Assembly: GCA_950295325.1 (NCBI GenBank) | Contig: OX485809.1 | Location: forward strand, 38,161,081 to 38,225,080 | DNA from: Polytrichum commune | Taxonomy: Eukaryota; Streptophyta; Polytrichopsida; Polytrichales; Polytrichaceae | DNA: 64,000 bases | Reading direction: 5' to 3' | Shown here: piece after piece, positions 12,853 to 23,910 of the stretch | How positions within the stretch are numbered: position 1 is the first letter of the stretch | How the letters are laid out: the number at the start of each line of letters is the position of its first letter | The notes under the pieces: model-generated | What the model was told of the DNA's origin: nothing | Database searches by the model: none | The model's input: the letters and a program-made list of their open reading frames with translations, nothing else | Translations under genes and position numbers: made by a program

Positions 12853-15800
12853 ATGATGGCAACGGAGGACAAAGTGCTACCCTGGGGTCTTCATGAACTT
12901 GAGAGCGGCAGACAAGTTGGAAATGATGCAGGAAGCAAGGAAAATCAAAATAATCTGAATGATTTGAGTCAAGAGAAAGCTGAAGAGGATGATGGTTCAG
13001 ATTCAGTGCCAAGGTTGACCAGCACTGCAAATGAACCTGTGCAGGATCCATATCGAGATCCAACATCAGTTTCAACATGCTTGCCTGATGCGACAAACGA
13101 ACTGCTAGTCCACCATCTGTACTTGCCCACCCGTTTTTGCCACACTGCAAATGATGCCCTGATTGCACAAGCATTGCAGGATGAGTTTCATAGACTTGAA
13201 GCTGCTGGAGACTTATGTCTCAAACAACAGGTGCCTGCCTTGTAATTGTCATAGGCTTATTTTGTGGATTACAAGGAGAGAAATTCTTTGAATCCATTAA
13301 ATTTGGTGTCTTAAGAAAGTTCTGTGTTGAGTTTTGTGGATTATGAAGAGAGATTTTTTTTGGATCCAATTCAAATGTTTGGAGAGAATTTAGTGTCCAT
13401 TCATAACCCCATTTTTTGAATATCAGGTGGTTTTGTGTTCTGTCTTGTGGAGAGTGTTGGTCTCCTTTTAAAATGACCTGTAGTTCAGATGCATGGTGGC
13501 GAGGAGACCTAACGCCTGAAGATAGGTAGAATGACCAATAATCCCGAAGGCAAAGTAAACTATGTCTTTATAGCAACCGAGTGTCAAACAACAGGTGCAT
13601 TGTCTGTATTTGTGTGGCTTATTGTGGATTTCAACAGGAAATATTCAATGGATGATAGCTCTGTTCTTTGTTGATGTCGCTTTCAAAACCCATTTTGAGA
13701 ATAATAAGGTGGTTTAGTATTCTGTCTTGAGGAGGGTCATCACAAATTCCCTAATGCTGGTAACTACCATGTTAAAGTTATACCTCAGTGTGGTGTACAA
13801 TTTAATTATCTTACAATGTGTGTATCAATCATATGTAACAATTTACTTTGTAGTAAGGTAAATTGGCACAGAACAGATGAAAGTAAGAAAATTGTGCAAT
13901 TATTACGACAGTAATTGGGAATATATGATGTTCTTTTAACATTTGATTTTTTCTACATGAAAAATTTCCCTCTTGAAGTTTGTGGCGGTGTTGTTCTTTT
14001 AGAACGACCTGTAGTTCAGAAGTGTGCTTGTCAGGATACCAAATACCTAAGGATAGGTATATTAATCAATTTACCTGAAGGCAAGTAAAATATCTGATTC
14101 TGTGTTATCTGTCCTTTTTCCTCATCTGCAGGAGTCAATTCTTGGGCAGACTTGGATTGAACAATCGGAGAGTTCTGTTGGTGACAGTAGTTCAGGAGAG
14201 GCAAGTTTAGACCACATTGATAATAGGACGGTGGAGGGTGTTACATTTACCACAGGAGGAAATAATAACCTTGGACATGTAACTGTCTATGATTGGGAGT
14301 GCCGTAGTGACGATATGGACTTACAGAAAATGGGAAATTCTGCCGCTTCAAGCTCGTTCCGGGACAAGTCTCCTTATGCAATTGATGATGAAGACCGACA
14401 AGTAGCTCTAGCACTCTCTGATAACCCACAAGTGGACAAAGACATTGCAAGACGCCTCACAAAGTTTGAACCCATGAAGGTGCACTTTTTATTTAGAAGA
14501 ATCCAAACCTGAACTTTGTGTATCATCAGGGTTATCCTTACTCAATGTGACTTTTCGTCGAGAGTTTGGTCCCCTATGATTTTCTGTTGGTTGTTCTGCA
14601 TACAATATCAATGATTTCCTTCAACTTTAGGTGTGTGCTTGGAGGTAATTTTTGTTTTTTTGAATTTGAATGAAGAGCAACCTATGTCGGTTTATAAAGG
14701 GCCAAACTCATTTTAGAAGCTCTTGGCGTGCCAAAATGAGTTTGACCCTCAACAAACAAATATAGGATGTTCTTTGTCCAAACCTCCACACTGCCTCCAA
14801 GCATCCGCCCAAAAACTTCCCAAGCATGGAAGGTCTTGTAGGCAACACAACCAACTCCTGACCAAAAGTCATGTTGAGTTAGAGGATAACGCTATTCAAT
14901 CAAAATTTTATCATGCAAATTCTGAAAAAAGGCTGTGCTCTCTACACAAAGCTCCCTCCAATTTCCTTCCAGTGGGTTTTTTCCTCACATTTTGTCATCA
15001 CATTTGTGCAGCATGTCCCTCGAATAAATCGATCAATACCAACTTATGAGGATGCTTCTGCAGATCATCAACGCCTTCTGGACAGGTGACAAACATTTTT
15101 ACCCTGTGTGATCAATAGGATTGAAGGCATTGATTGCTCTTGTGTGTGGAATTTTTTTCAAGAACTCTCTCTTCTTGATAACCATGAGGTGCTTTCTAGA
15201 TTCTTGCACATTCTTTCTCCAGATTGGTGCTTTTGGAAGGGTGACTTACAGCTGCCCATGGTGTTTTTCCACGTGGTTCTTTTTAGGCTGGAGATGTATG
15301 GACTGGCAGAGCAGAAAATCAAAGGGGATGGGAATTGCCAGGTATTCTTTTTGCTCCTTTTCAAGGTGCCTCTTTGAGGTTTTGTTTCTATAAACTGAAC
15401 TGAAATTTGGCATTTATTTTTAAAGAGATTCCTTATTGTCAGAGGAAGTTACTTGAGGTGAGGGTATCAATGTGGTGAAGAAAAGTTTGTCTGCTGTCAT
15501 TCACATGCTTAAAGCAGATTCTGAATCTTTGATTAAGGTAGACATGTCTTATTCAAATATCTACTTTTGGGTGCAAAATGGTTCAATATTCTCCCAAAAC
15601 AAACACTTCAAGTATTATTCTCAGGATTGATACGACAATTAATTTGTTGGGATAACCAAAATGTCAAAACTCAACTCCTGCTCAACACTAACTGCTTTAG
15701 GCACCTCTATGTGTCCACTTAAGAAGATTCCATATATGTTCTTTGAAAATTCGTTACAAATTGGGGTTTAGTCACCTTAATCTCATTTGCATGGCATTGG

Positions 15801-18800
15801 GATCGTATAAGTTTTGCTAACCAACTGGAATTTTCTTCTTGGATTTGATAAACATCAAAAACTTGCATATGACCCAAATGTGTGCATCTGATATTGGTGT
15901 TGTTGATATTCTTGAGGTGAAATAGTTTCGGGCTCTCTCCGACCAACTTTATCGCTCACCAGAACATCATAAGTATGTGCGAAAGTGTATTGTAAAGCAG
16001 GTGTCTTTCTCTGACCCCTTCTACTTCCAATGTGAAGATTTGTCTTGATTTTGATGGTGTTTTAAGTAAGCCTGAATTCTTATTATAGGAACTTTGGCAG
16101 CATTGGTGGACTTGTTTTAGTACCTGGCGTGTCTTTAAAGTTTTGCGGTTTTTATTTGGTGCCTGGGCCAGCTGAGGACAACCCCAGATGCATATGAGAA
16201 TTACGTGCCCATGAAGTATTCAAACTACTTGAAAGCTATGGCCAAGTAAGTCTCTCAACCAACATGCCATTTTTATTGATGCTTTCATTTTCTTCTTCTC
16301 TGACAACATGATCAAGGTATCTAATTCCTAAGTTGCTTGCAGGAATGGTGAATGGGGCGACCATGTTACATTGCAAGCAGCTGCTGATTATGTATTCTTC
16401 CTGCATCTGTCTATCGAATTATGTCATATAGCAGTTTTCATTCTTATATTATATATATGACTGCAAATATCTGTCGATACTGCATAGAATGTAGTTGTAT
16501 ATTAATAAGGTCACAAGGAGCAATATAGTTCTCAGAAGCATATATGGGGGGGAACTTGTAATTCTGTGACCTGAAGAATTACATCCATTTCTTAAGAATT
16601 TCCAGTTCTAGCTAGGATTACTGTCAAAACAATAGAGTTATCCTTGATTTCAATGGGACTTTTTGTTGGGAGTTGGTCCCCTATGATTTTCTATTGGTTG
16701 TTTTCTATACATTATTAGTGATTTCTTTCCACTTGTGGTGCATCCTCGGAGGTAGTGTTTCAACTTAAATGAAGAGCAACCTACTTCAGTTCATTGAGGG
16801 CCAACCTCATTTTAGCACCTCTTGGCATGCAAAATGAGCTGGACCCTCAATGAACTGATATAGATTTTTCTTTGTTCAATCCTCCACAATACCTCCAAGC
16901 ATGCACTGAAAACTTACCAAACACGGAAGGTGTTGTATGCAAACCAACCAACTTCTGACAAAAAGTCCCTTCGAATTGGAAGATATCTCTAATATCTTCA
17001 AAGTTTTGCATGTCAAGTTGTGTGCTCCAGTTGAGGCATGTGAACTGTAATGAACAATGGTTCTAAAATGGACAGAATCTTCTAGAATGTGCTGTACTCT
17101 TCTCAAACATGGGACAGTCATAATTTAGTGAACATTCAATATCAATCTCTTGATTGCAAATTGTGCTCACAGGATTGCACTGGTTGACAACAGAATATAT
17201 GACATCATCTAGGGAGTTACTGACAAAAAAATAGAGATAGTCTACTCAAGCTGCAGGGTGGGGTTTGGGTGCAGTATGGTGTGAAGATCTGTTTGATTAC
17301 CTCTTTCAAGGACACCTGCTTTATAGAAATTGCCCCTACGGAACAAAAGTCTGAAAGAGGTTTGTTATTTCTCTGCCTCTTTTCTTCGTTTGGTTTTATT
17401 AAGAATAATATATTACGTAATGGCATAAACCTTGTTACACCTACCTACGTCACTTTTTTTGGTCAGTAATAACCAGTGCCGGAATGTTATAGTCTATTGA
17501 TACCATTTGGGTATCTATAATGAGGATTTCATATTTTTGGATATCAGTAGGGTATGGGTAGTTGAGGATATTTTTGTTTTCAATTCCATTTGGGTCTATA
17601 TACCATGAAAGAACCTTCATACCTAGGTAAAATCACCCTAGTATCAATATGGTTAAGCATTGCATTTACCCTCCTGTATGCAAAGATTCTCTCATCTTGA
17701 GATACTCACTAAACATCAATAATGTGGACTGGTACTACAAATTTGATACCAGTTGGGTAGGTTCTTCGATACCACTATTGATGTTGATTATTGATACCAC
17801 TCACTCACCTATATACAGGTCCAATATTGGTAATAACTTAGTGCAGAAATGATTTAATCCAAATACTTTTTCATTGATTTTTATTGAAATTGCCCCTTCA
17901 GCACAAAAGCTTACGAGAAATTTGATATCTCTGCCTCTTTTTTCCGTTTCATCCCATCAAGAATAATATCATATGGAATGGCATACACCTTGTTACACCT
18001 ACCTATACCATCACTTTTTGGTCAGTAAGAACTCAGTGCAGAAATGATTATAATCCAAACATTTGTCCATGAAATTTGGACATTTAGATAGAGTTCCGTT
18101 AGCAAGATAATTTAATAGTAAATTATTAGTAATGTTCAATGTGGCTTTTCAACTTGTATTAGATACTTGTTTCCAATTTTGTATGTATATTGAGTTATTT
18201 CTATGCTTAAGGAGCTGAGTAGATTATTAGTGAATGCTAAGTGTGGCTTTTCAACTTGTACTAAACATTTGTTCCTAATTTCATACGCATGAAATTTATA
18301 CTTGTAGTTATCACTATGCTTATGTGTAGAAATGTACCTGAGTTTCTGGTCGGAGGTCCACTACAACTCGATCTACCCAGTAGGCGGTAAGTAATCTTGC
18401 AGCTTTTCATGTTGTGTCAATTTTCATCCCTAGAAACGCTTGGACATATGTTCTATTCTACTTATCACCCTGAAATTTAGCAGGTAAAATGTCTCTAGTT
18501 ATATCTAAGTCTGAGGATATCCCTGATGATGGACTTCAAGTTAATTAAGTACTCCGGGCACCATAAGCATCTGTCTCCTGTTCATTTTCCGCCTTTGTTT
18601 GTGAGAACTAGAGGTTTGGATTCTCTTCCTAGGCCTCTAATTCTGAGAACCGCCAGATTGATGTACTTTTTGTGGTGGTATTCCCATTGATGATTAGAAC
18701 AATATTGGTAGTCAAACATTTGTATTGCACAAAATCTTTCATTCTTTCTTACAGTTGTCTATTTTTCTTTTTTTATGACTCTCCAGACTATGCATATTAT

Positions 18801-18851
18801 GCTGCACAGCAACCAGTGAAGAAAAAATCTTGGCTTCAAAATCTGTTCTAG
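12853..18851 (+). CDS. OTU-domain cysteine deubiquitinase, ten coding exons
   Basis: Predicted ubiquitin-specific cysteine protease related to the Arabidopsis OTU9/10/11/12 group. Coding exons I reconstruct: 12853-13230, 14132-14479, 15012-15085, 15287-15341, 15926-16000, 16172-16245, 16343-16391, 17275-17359, 18330-18386 and 18787-18851. All nine introns are GT..AG, all phases join, and the product is 419 residues. The start is the first Met after an in-frame stop at 12817-12819; a second Met follows directly. Residues 1-242 are acidic and low-complexity, with an NDALIAQALQDEF helix near 110. The OTU domain spans about 270-398: GDGNCQFRAL (Asp281, Cys284), GEWGDHVTLQAAAD (337-350), YGVKICLITSFKDTC (352-366) and EVHYNSIYP (His390, Asn392), so the catalytic residues are all present. 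The basic tail ends KKKSWLQNLF. It is probably cytosolic or nuclear, as no signal peptide or membrane segment is seen. Introns 2 and 7 contain MITEs. The fold and family are certain; the exact N-terminal exon borders are less so. Confidence 0.93.
13217..13640 (+). repeat. Local duplication of the first coding exon's 3' end and donor
   Basis: The end of coding exon 1 with its donor and early intron (13217-13275, tctcaaacaacaggtgc...ggcttattttgtggatt) recurs at 13580-13640 (tgtcaaacaacaggtgc...ggcttattgtggatt), offset about 363 bp. The copy keeps an AACAG|GTGC donor-like site. Other intron 1 phrases (cattttgaataat/atcaggtggttt..gttctgtcttg; gacctgtagttcaga) recur near 13410-13560, 13690-13760 and 13975-14100, so the whole intron looks built from repeated segments. 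Confidence 0.7.
14527..14894. mobile_element. Foldback MITE in intron 2 of the OTU gene (copy 1)
   Basis: The ends read inward as (a)gggttatcc and tagcgttatcc. The halves are long, imperfect inverted repeats, with phrases such as ggttgttctgcatac against its mate near 14840. The centre carries 'gggccaaactcattttag' and its inverted mate 'caaaatgagtttgaccct'. Copies 2 and 3 lie at 16633-16991 and 20834-21175. The element is non-coding. Confidence 0.8.
16633..16991. mobile_element. Foldback MITE in intron 7 of the OTU gene (copy 2)
   Basis: It begins tagagttatcc and ends gatatctcta. The inverted halves carry the same phrases as copy 1: ggagttggtcccctatga, gaagagcaacctac, gggccaacctcattttag and the mate tgagctggaccctcaatga, ending with accaacttctgacaaaaagt. 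TA flanks both termini, compatible with a TA target, but this is not diagnostic. Confidence 0.8.
17321..18060 (+). repeat. Duplicated tail of coding exon 8 plus intron sequence
   Basis: The exon 8 tail and following intron at 17321-17490 recur about 560 bp downstream at 17881-18060. Shared phrases are gaaattgcccct, ctctgcctctttt, aagaataata, cttgttacacctaccta and ttttggtcagtaa. The copy would read FIEIAPSAQK where the true exon reads FIEIAPTEQK. The functional donor GAG|GTTTGT is replaced by GAAATTTGAT, so it is a dead exon fragment inside intron 8. A further partial repeat (gtaataac..agtgcagaaatga) lies at 17827-17870. Confidence 0.85.
18117..18329 (+). repeat. Tandem duplication ending at the exon 9 splice acceptor
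   Basis: Two ~105-bp direct copies (about 18117-18213 and 18221-18329) share attattagt, aatgt/gctaa/gtgtggcttttcaactt and ctatgctta. The second copy ends in tatgtgtag, the acceptor used by exon 9 (18330). The first copy has lost the AG at the matching place (ctatgcttaaggag). Confidence 0.75.
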
Positions 18852-19734
18852 AGTCAGTAGTGTGATATATGACAATTCAGTGCCAAATTTGTGGGCTTTA
18901 TTTTTTGAGTGGCTCCTATTGATGTAGCTAAAGACTTATTGCACTTGAATTTGTTTTGATTCAAAGCTGTCAAGTTCTTGGGACCACAGCTTCTGTACAC
19001 TATAAAGACGTTACTGCATTCTGTCAGCTATCTCTAAATTTTTTTCAGGTCAGGGTTGGCTGACAGTTACACGCATTGGGTTTTCATGTTCATTCTACTG
19101 TTTAATGCTCGAACCTGAGGATTTGGTGTACTGTCATCTACTATGATTATTGTTTAACTCTTAGAAATTCACTTCATGATTTCATGTTTATCTTGGGGTG
19201 GCGGGTTGTTGTTTGTTACTCAATGTTCCAGAGCTCCCGAGAAGTTTGGAGGATGACTATTCTTTTGGTGTTTCTGATGTAAATTTCTAGTGAGTACAAC
19301 TCATCCCGGTCGCTTTTTAGACTGGAGAGCATAAATCAAAGAGGCCGAAATTGCCACCAATCAAATATTTTACACACATTATTCCAAACAAATTCCTGTC
19401 AATTCTTCAGAAAAGTTGTGTTCAGGTTTTCGTGAAACTTCCTTTTGTGAGTCTGAATATTTTTTAAGAACATAAAAAAGGCTCACACACAACCCGCTAA
19501 CATTTTAAAAGGCTGGTGGGTTTGTCTGGCAGTACAAACATGATTGAGGATGGAGTAGCACTTAATAGTAGGTATAATGTGAACTTTCTTTATTGAAGCT
19601 GATGATTTTTGAGCTACAGGTGTTGTTACAGAACCAACTTTCTTATTTCCACAGGCAGTATGTACTGGATAATATTAAGTGCTCCTTGCGTTCTAAAATC
19701 TCTGGCATAGAGTTTGTAAGTTATGTGTATTGCT
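18852..19734 (+). other. Probable 3' UTR and downstream flank of the OTU gene
   Basis: It directly follows the OTU stop codon. No canonical AATAAA was identified near the stop, so the mRNA end is not placed. No other gene is seen before the tandem duplication at 19735. Confidence 0.4.
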
Positions 19735-20160
19735 TTCAATTTGTTATTTTATTTGCCACAAGAATTTATCATGTGCGTTGAGGTGTGCATTGATTTGGTG
19801 AGCACAAAGGTGCATGAACCAATTGAATTTGTGTATTTATGATGTGAGCTCGGTACACGGATTCACTTGTCACTTGACATTGTCTCTCTTGAAGTAAAAT
19901 GTTGGTCCTGGTTGGCTTGTTGCAAAGTTAATTTTGTCTCAAGAAATTAGGACGTTATTTTACTTGCCTCAAGAATTTATCATGTAATTTGAGTTGTGCA
20001 AAGCTTAGGTGGTCATAAAAGTGCACAAACCAATCAACTTTTTGATTTATGCCGTGAGCTCCGTGCATGGATTCACTTGTTGCTTGAAATTATCTCTCTT
20101 GGTCCTGGTTGGCTCATTCAAAGTTAAATTTGCCACAAGAAATTGGGAAGTTCTGAAATT
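19735..20160 (+). repeat. Tandem duplication, two ~215-bp copies
   Basis: Copy 1 (about 19738-19950) and copy 2 (about 19955-20160) share, in order, caagaatttatcatgt, gagttgtgc / gaggtgtgc, gtgcacaaaccaat, gtgagctc(g/c)gt, ggattcacttgt and ggtcctggttggct. Confidence 0.8.
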
Positions 20161-20422
20161 CCGTACCTGGACTCTTGGATCTCAAGTGACTTGCAATAAT
20201 GTTATGGTCCTTCCCAAAAACTTGGATTTGACTTGTATGTGGTTTGCAAAGATGGGAAAAACTATTCGACTGATGAAATGTGGCCAAAAAATTGAAGCTG
20301 TGATGACCAAAGCATACATCAATGGGCTTTTGTGTATTACATATTGGTCTTCAAGTGAAGTGTTCATTGATTCCCTAAAAAGATGTTTTCACTGTAATGC
20401 ACTCTTTGTTTCAGAAGTGTGA
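20009..20422 (+). CDS. Unassigned 137-codon ORF, doubtful
   Basis: This is one of the longer uninterrupted frames outside the OTU gene. It starts inside the second copy of the tandem duplication and ends just before other repeats. The product contains hydrophobic stretches (LIYAVSSVHGFTCCLKL) and several Cys residues (CGQK, CFHCNA) but matches no family I recognise. There is no upstream promoter signal or splice support. It may be a chance frame or part of a decayed transposon. Confidence 0.2.
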   Translation: MVIKVHKPINFLIYAVSSVHGFTCCLKLSLLVLVGSFKVKFATRNWEVLKFRTWTLGSQVTCNNVMVLPKNLDLTCMWFAKMGKTIRLMKCGQKIEAVMTKAYINGLLCITYWSSSEVFIDSLKRCFHCNALFVSEV

Positions 20423-20833
20423 ATGATGACTACACTAGATAGCCCTATGAGTGTGGGCCACAATAATTCTCTAGAACCCACGTTAATTCTCAACCCATGC
20501 CAAATTCTCTAGTTTAAAACCATATGGGCCACATTGATTGTTCTTCTAGGAAATCGATGCACTTGTGATTATCTTGTTTTGTCCTCAAACTAATTCTCAA
20601 GATGTTAGTCAAAATGTCCCCGAAGACTCAAGGGAAGACCGGGGTCTTCAGTCCACATTAATTCCACCTTAAATAGAAAATCAGTGTCGCCCACATTAAT
20701 TAATTTGACATTGCTTTTCCACTCACACTAATAAGACTATCTAGTCTAACGCACATGTCAAGTGATCCACATGAATTTGTCGTAGTTTGTTGATTTAAGA
20801 ATGGTATCCTTGATGGAGGATGTACTTCACACA

Positions 20834-21175
20834 TAAGAGTTATCTTGTAATTCAACTAGAGGTTTGGTCGGGAGTTGGTTGTTTTGCATACAACACTTTC
20901 CATGTTGGCAAGCTTTGGATGCTTGTCCTCAGGTAGTCTAGAAGTTTCACCAAAGAACATTCTGTATTAGTTCATTTAGGGGCCAAACTCGTTTTGGTGT
21001 GCTAATAAGAGGTGCCTAATAAATTTGGACCCCAATGAAGCAATATAATATGTTCATTGCTCAAACTTCCACATGACTTCAAACATGCACTGAAAACTTA
21101 CTGAACATGGAAAGTTTTGCATGCAAAACAACCAACTCTTGGTCAAAAATGCAATTGAATTAAAGGATAACTCTA
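20834..21175. mobile_element. Foldback MITE downstream of the OTU gene (copy 3)
   Basis: It begins taagagttatc and ends ggataactcta, with the same internal phrases as the two intronic copies: ggtcgggagttggttgttttgcatac, its inverted mate gcaaaacaaccaactcttgg, and gggccaaactcgttttg. Confidence 0.8.
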
Positions 21176-21481
21176 GTGCAACTTGAAAAGAGTGTCTCAT
21201 TCACGGTGATAGGAAGGAGAACTATGGGGATCCAAAGAATGCCTCGGAAGGATAACGCTTTCAAGCGGAAAAAGTGTGGGGGGCGGAAGAAACCATTGAA
21301 GAGGAAGACTGCTAATTACAAGCCCAAAAACCGGTCTTCGAAGAAGCCACATGCAAGGATGCAAGGTTGGAAGAAGCGGCCATATGTGTTCAAGAGACGA
21401 TTGCCACATCAAAGACGACGAGGACATGGCCATTTTGTTCCAAAGAAACCGAAGTACGCGGGGTGTTATTTCTCTCATTGA
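21176..21481 (+). CDS. Short Lys/Arg-rich ORF (101 codons), uncertain
   Basis: It begins immediately after a MITE terminus. The predicted protein is extremely basic, with repeated K/R clusters (RKDNAFKRKKCGGRKKP, VFKRRLPHQRRRGHG). All three + frames are fairly open, and the frame ending at 21581 (…STRGVISLIEHEDQNA…) also looks protein-like. This may be a decayed coding fragment whose original frame is not obvious, or a purine-rich chance ORF. It does not match a ribosomal protein or transposase that I can name. Confidence 0.2.
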   Translation: MQLEKSVSFTVIGRRTMGIQRMPRKDNAFKRKKCGGRKKPLKRKTANYKPKNRSSKKPHARMQGWKKRPYVFKRRLPHQRRRGHGHFVPKKPKYAGCYFSH

Positions 21482-22300
21482 ACACGAGGACCAAAATGCA
21501 TCATCATGTGTGGATTTGATTCAGAGGGAAATTCAATCAAACTCCAAAGGCCCTTCATTCATGCAGCCATACACCAAATAGTTAGGTACATCATCAAAAC
21601 TTGGTAATGGTGTACCCAAAGCTTCGCCTTTCAAGAATCTATATGACAAATGAAGTATTTTGTTGTCTTCCTACCAACCTACATACCTACCCACCTACAC
21701 AACCCAACCATGTACGTACCACGGGTGTGATCATAACAAGCATATGAGTCCTTGGCAATGGACCCCTCTTACTACTGAGAAATGTTCATATGTCACTAAT
21801 AAAATCTGCAAATCTACGTCTTGTATTGGTAGATCTGCCTGTTTCTCTCACCAATGCAAGACAATTGCCTAGGACTCATCAATTGGTAATGAAAGTGCAA
21901 GTTCCAACCTCCAAGATTAGTGAGAGGTGGTGTGGACGCCACACATCATATTAGTCTTTGAATATTTACAATTCACAGTCATGCTTAATAAGAGAAAACT
22001 CAACAATAAACAAGAACCAATACTCCCCCCCCCCCAACATAGTAAATATGTATCAATATAATATATTATTACTTCATTTTATTTCATATATTTTTCCAAA
22101 CAAGAGCCCACCCACCGCAAGGTAGGCAGTAAACCCCACCCTGCACCAAGGGGATTCTTGAGCATGGTAGGGCCAACGGGCTCAAATTCACGTTGGATTG
22201 TCCGACGTTGGTTTTTCTTTTCTTTTCTTTTCACAGTCATATGCATGGACCAAAGCTAGTATATTTGCAGTTTGCAGGAAGCTTCAATTCACTTGCAAGT

Positions 22301-22392
<92 letters not shown>

Positions 22393-23312
22393 GATTTAGA
22401 TTATATATGCATATATATGGCATTGCAAAATTGATGTGACATGTTAACTAGAGTGGCCTTCATGATGTATACCATGTATTAGCATGTCTCCCATGTCATT
22501 ATTCCTAATTCTTACTTAGTGATTACAATATTGGTTGTGTGGATCGATGATGAATAGTGTGAACTGAAGTAAATCAAATGCATAATGTAGTTCATTTGAT
22601 TGCATGAAATGAGAGTCATCTAATTGGTGTCAAAGAAAGACGACTTCAAACACGTGTCTACCTCATGAGTGATGAAGGTTAAATATATTGAACATATTTA
22701 CAAGGTACCAACACCGAAAATCTTGCACAACAAATATGCTTACATATTGTACTAACAATTTAATGCAGAGTTAATGATGATGCATACTCTTTCATGGTCT
22801 ACTATCTATTCTATACTAGGTCCACACTTTAACTAATGATCCATTAAAGATTAGTTCAACTCATAGCCTAACCTTTTAGATCTTGCAACTATTAAATATA
22901 GTCCGGAGCAAAAATTGGTCGCATCTGGTATAGAGTTTGTTTTTCCTCAATTAACCTGCATCTGGTTGCAAAACTGTTACGTTACTCTTCTATACTGACT
23001 GCGTTTGAAATCGATTTCCTGTAAGAAATTTTTTCATTACTTTTCATACCTGACTATCTTTTGGAAAGTAAATATGACTTCAATGCAATTTTCAAAGTCA
23101 CATTAATTGCGTCTAAAGAATTCAGCGAGTAAAAAAACATGTGGACTTGATGATAATTAGTAATGTTCTGTGACAAGAGCAATGAGTGACCCCCTAAACC
23201 ATAGCTGATATTATAGGAAGGATTCTTGACTTCTAGCTGTCTGGTTTCTTACAACAACATGGTACTCCTTCAAGATGGTAGTGTGGACTCGAAGGTTGGG
23301 TAGTTGCATAAC
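21482..23312. other. Intergenic with simple repeats
   Basis: Contains a C run (22024-22037), a TTTTC-type pyrimidine run (22216-22232) and the CT/AT microsatellite listed separately. No supported gene. Confidence 0.4.
22306..22392. repeat. Compound (CT)n(AT)n microsatellite
   Basis: About 33 uninterrupted CT units (22306-22372) pass directly into about 10 AT units (22373-22392). The run was read directly; apparent ORFs of repeated Leu-Ser are artefacts of it. Confidence 0.97.
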
Positions 23313-23910
23313 TTCTTCTTTTTTTCTTTTTTTCTTTTTCTTTTTTGAGACAATTGAAATAAATTTATTTTAATGCCAAAAATCCCATACAAGGTCACTA
23401 GCGGCCCGATCACGAGAGCGTGGTGAACTCTCTAGGTTGCACCCGGTGGAACCAAAGTAAACCAACACACATAAAAAGCCTAAACATGATAAACTAAGTT
23501 CACTTTAGGCATCCAGATGTTCCAGTGCATGGCTCTTGTGTTGTCTCTGTGGTAGAGAAGCTCATTCCCTCCCCACACATCATCATATTTGTCAATCACA
23601 TCATCATAGATGGTGAACTTATTTGCAACCATCCTCGCCATATCCCCCGCAATTCTAGCGTATTCAAGAAGGTTTTGCCTGATGACTGTTTGTGTCCCTC
23701 CACGTCCCACCTAGTGTTATTGAAGGTGAAGTCATTCCTTTTAATCCATATGGTCCATAAGGTAATACCTGTCAATAACAACCATACTCTATAAGTTTTA
23801 CCAAATGATGTAAGAAATTTCTTGCCAGTGTTCTTGTGTTGCCAATCTAGAGGCCTCCAAGGTCCAATGACGAAATAATGACAAACATATATCCGAATCA
23901 CATGAGGACA
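23313..23910 (-). mobile_element. 5'-truncated L1-like LINE fragment (3' end)
   Basis: Two overlapping - strand frames (23596-23901 and 23480-23710) give the C-terminal region typical of plant L1 ORF2: ITLWTIWIKRNDFTFNN, then a Trp-rich tail ending in a stop at 23480. The frame shifts between the two ORFs. Beyond the stop on the same strand lies a ~30-base A-rich tail (T-rich run 23316-23346 on +), as expected for a LINE 3' end. Reverse transcriptase and endonuclease are missing, consistent with 5' truncation on insertion. Confidence 0.75.

Noticed and set aside
22193-22434. ORFs encoding long Leu-Ser runs
   Set aside because: They are translations of the (CT)n microsatellite.
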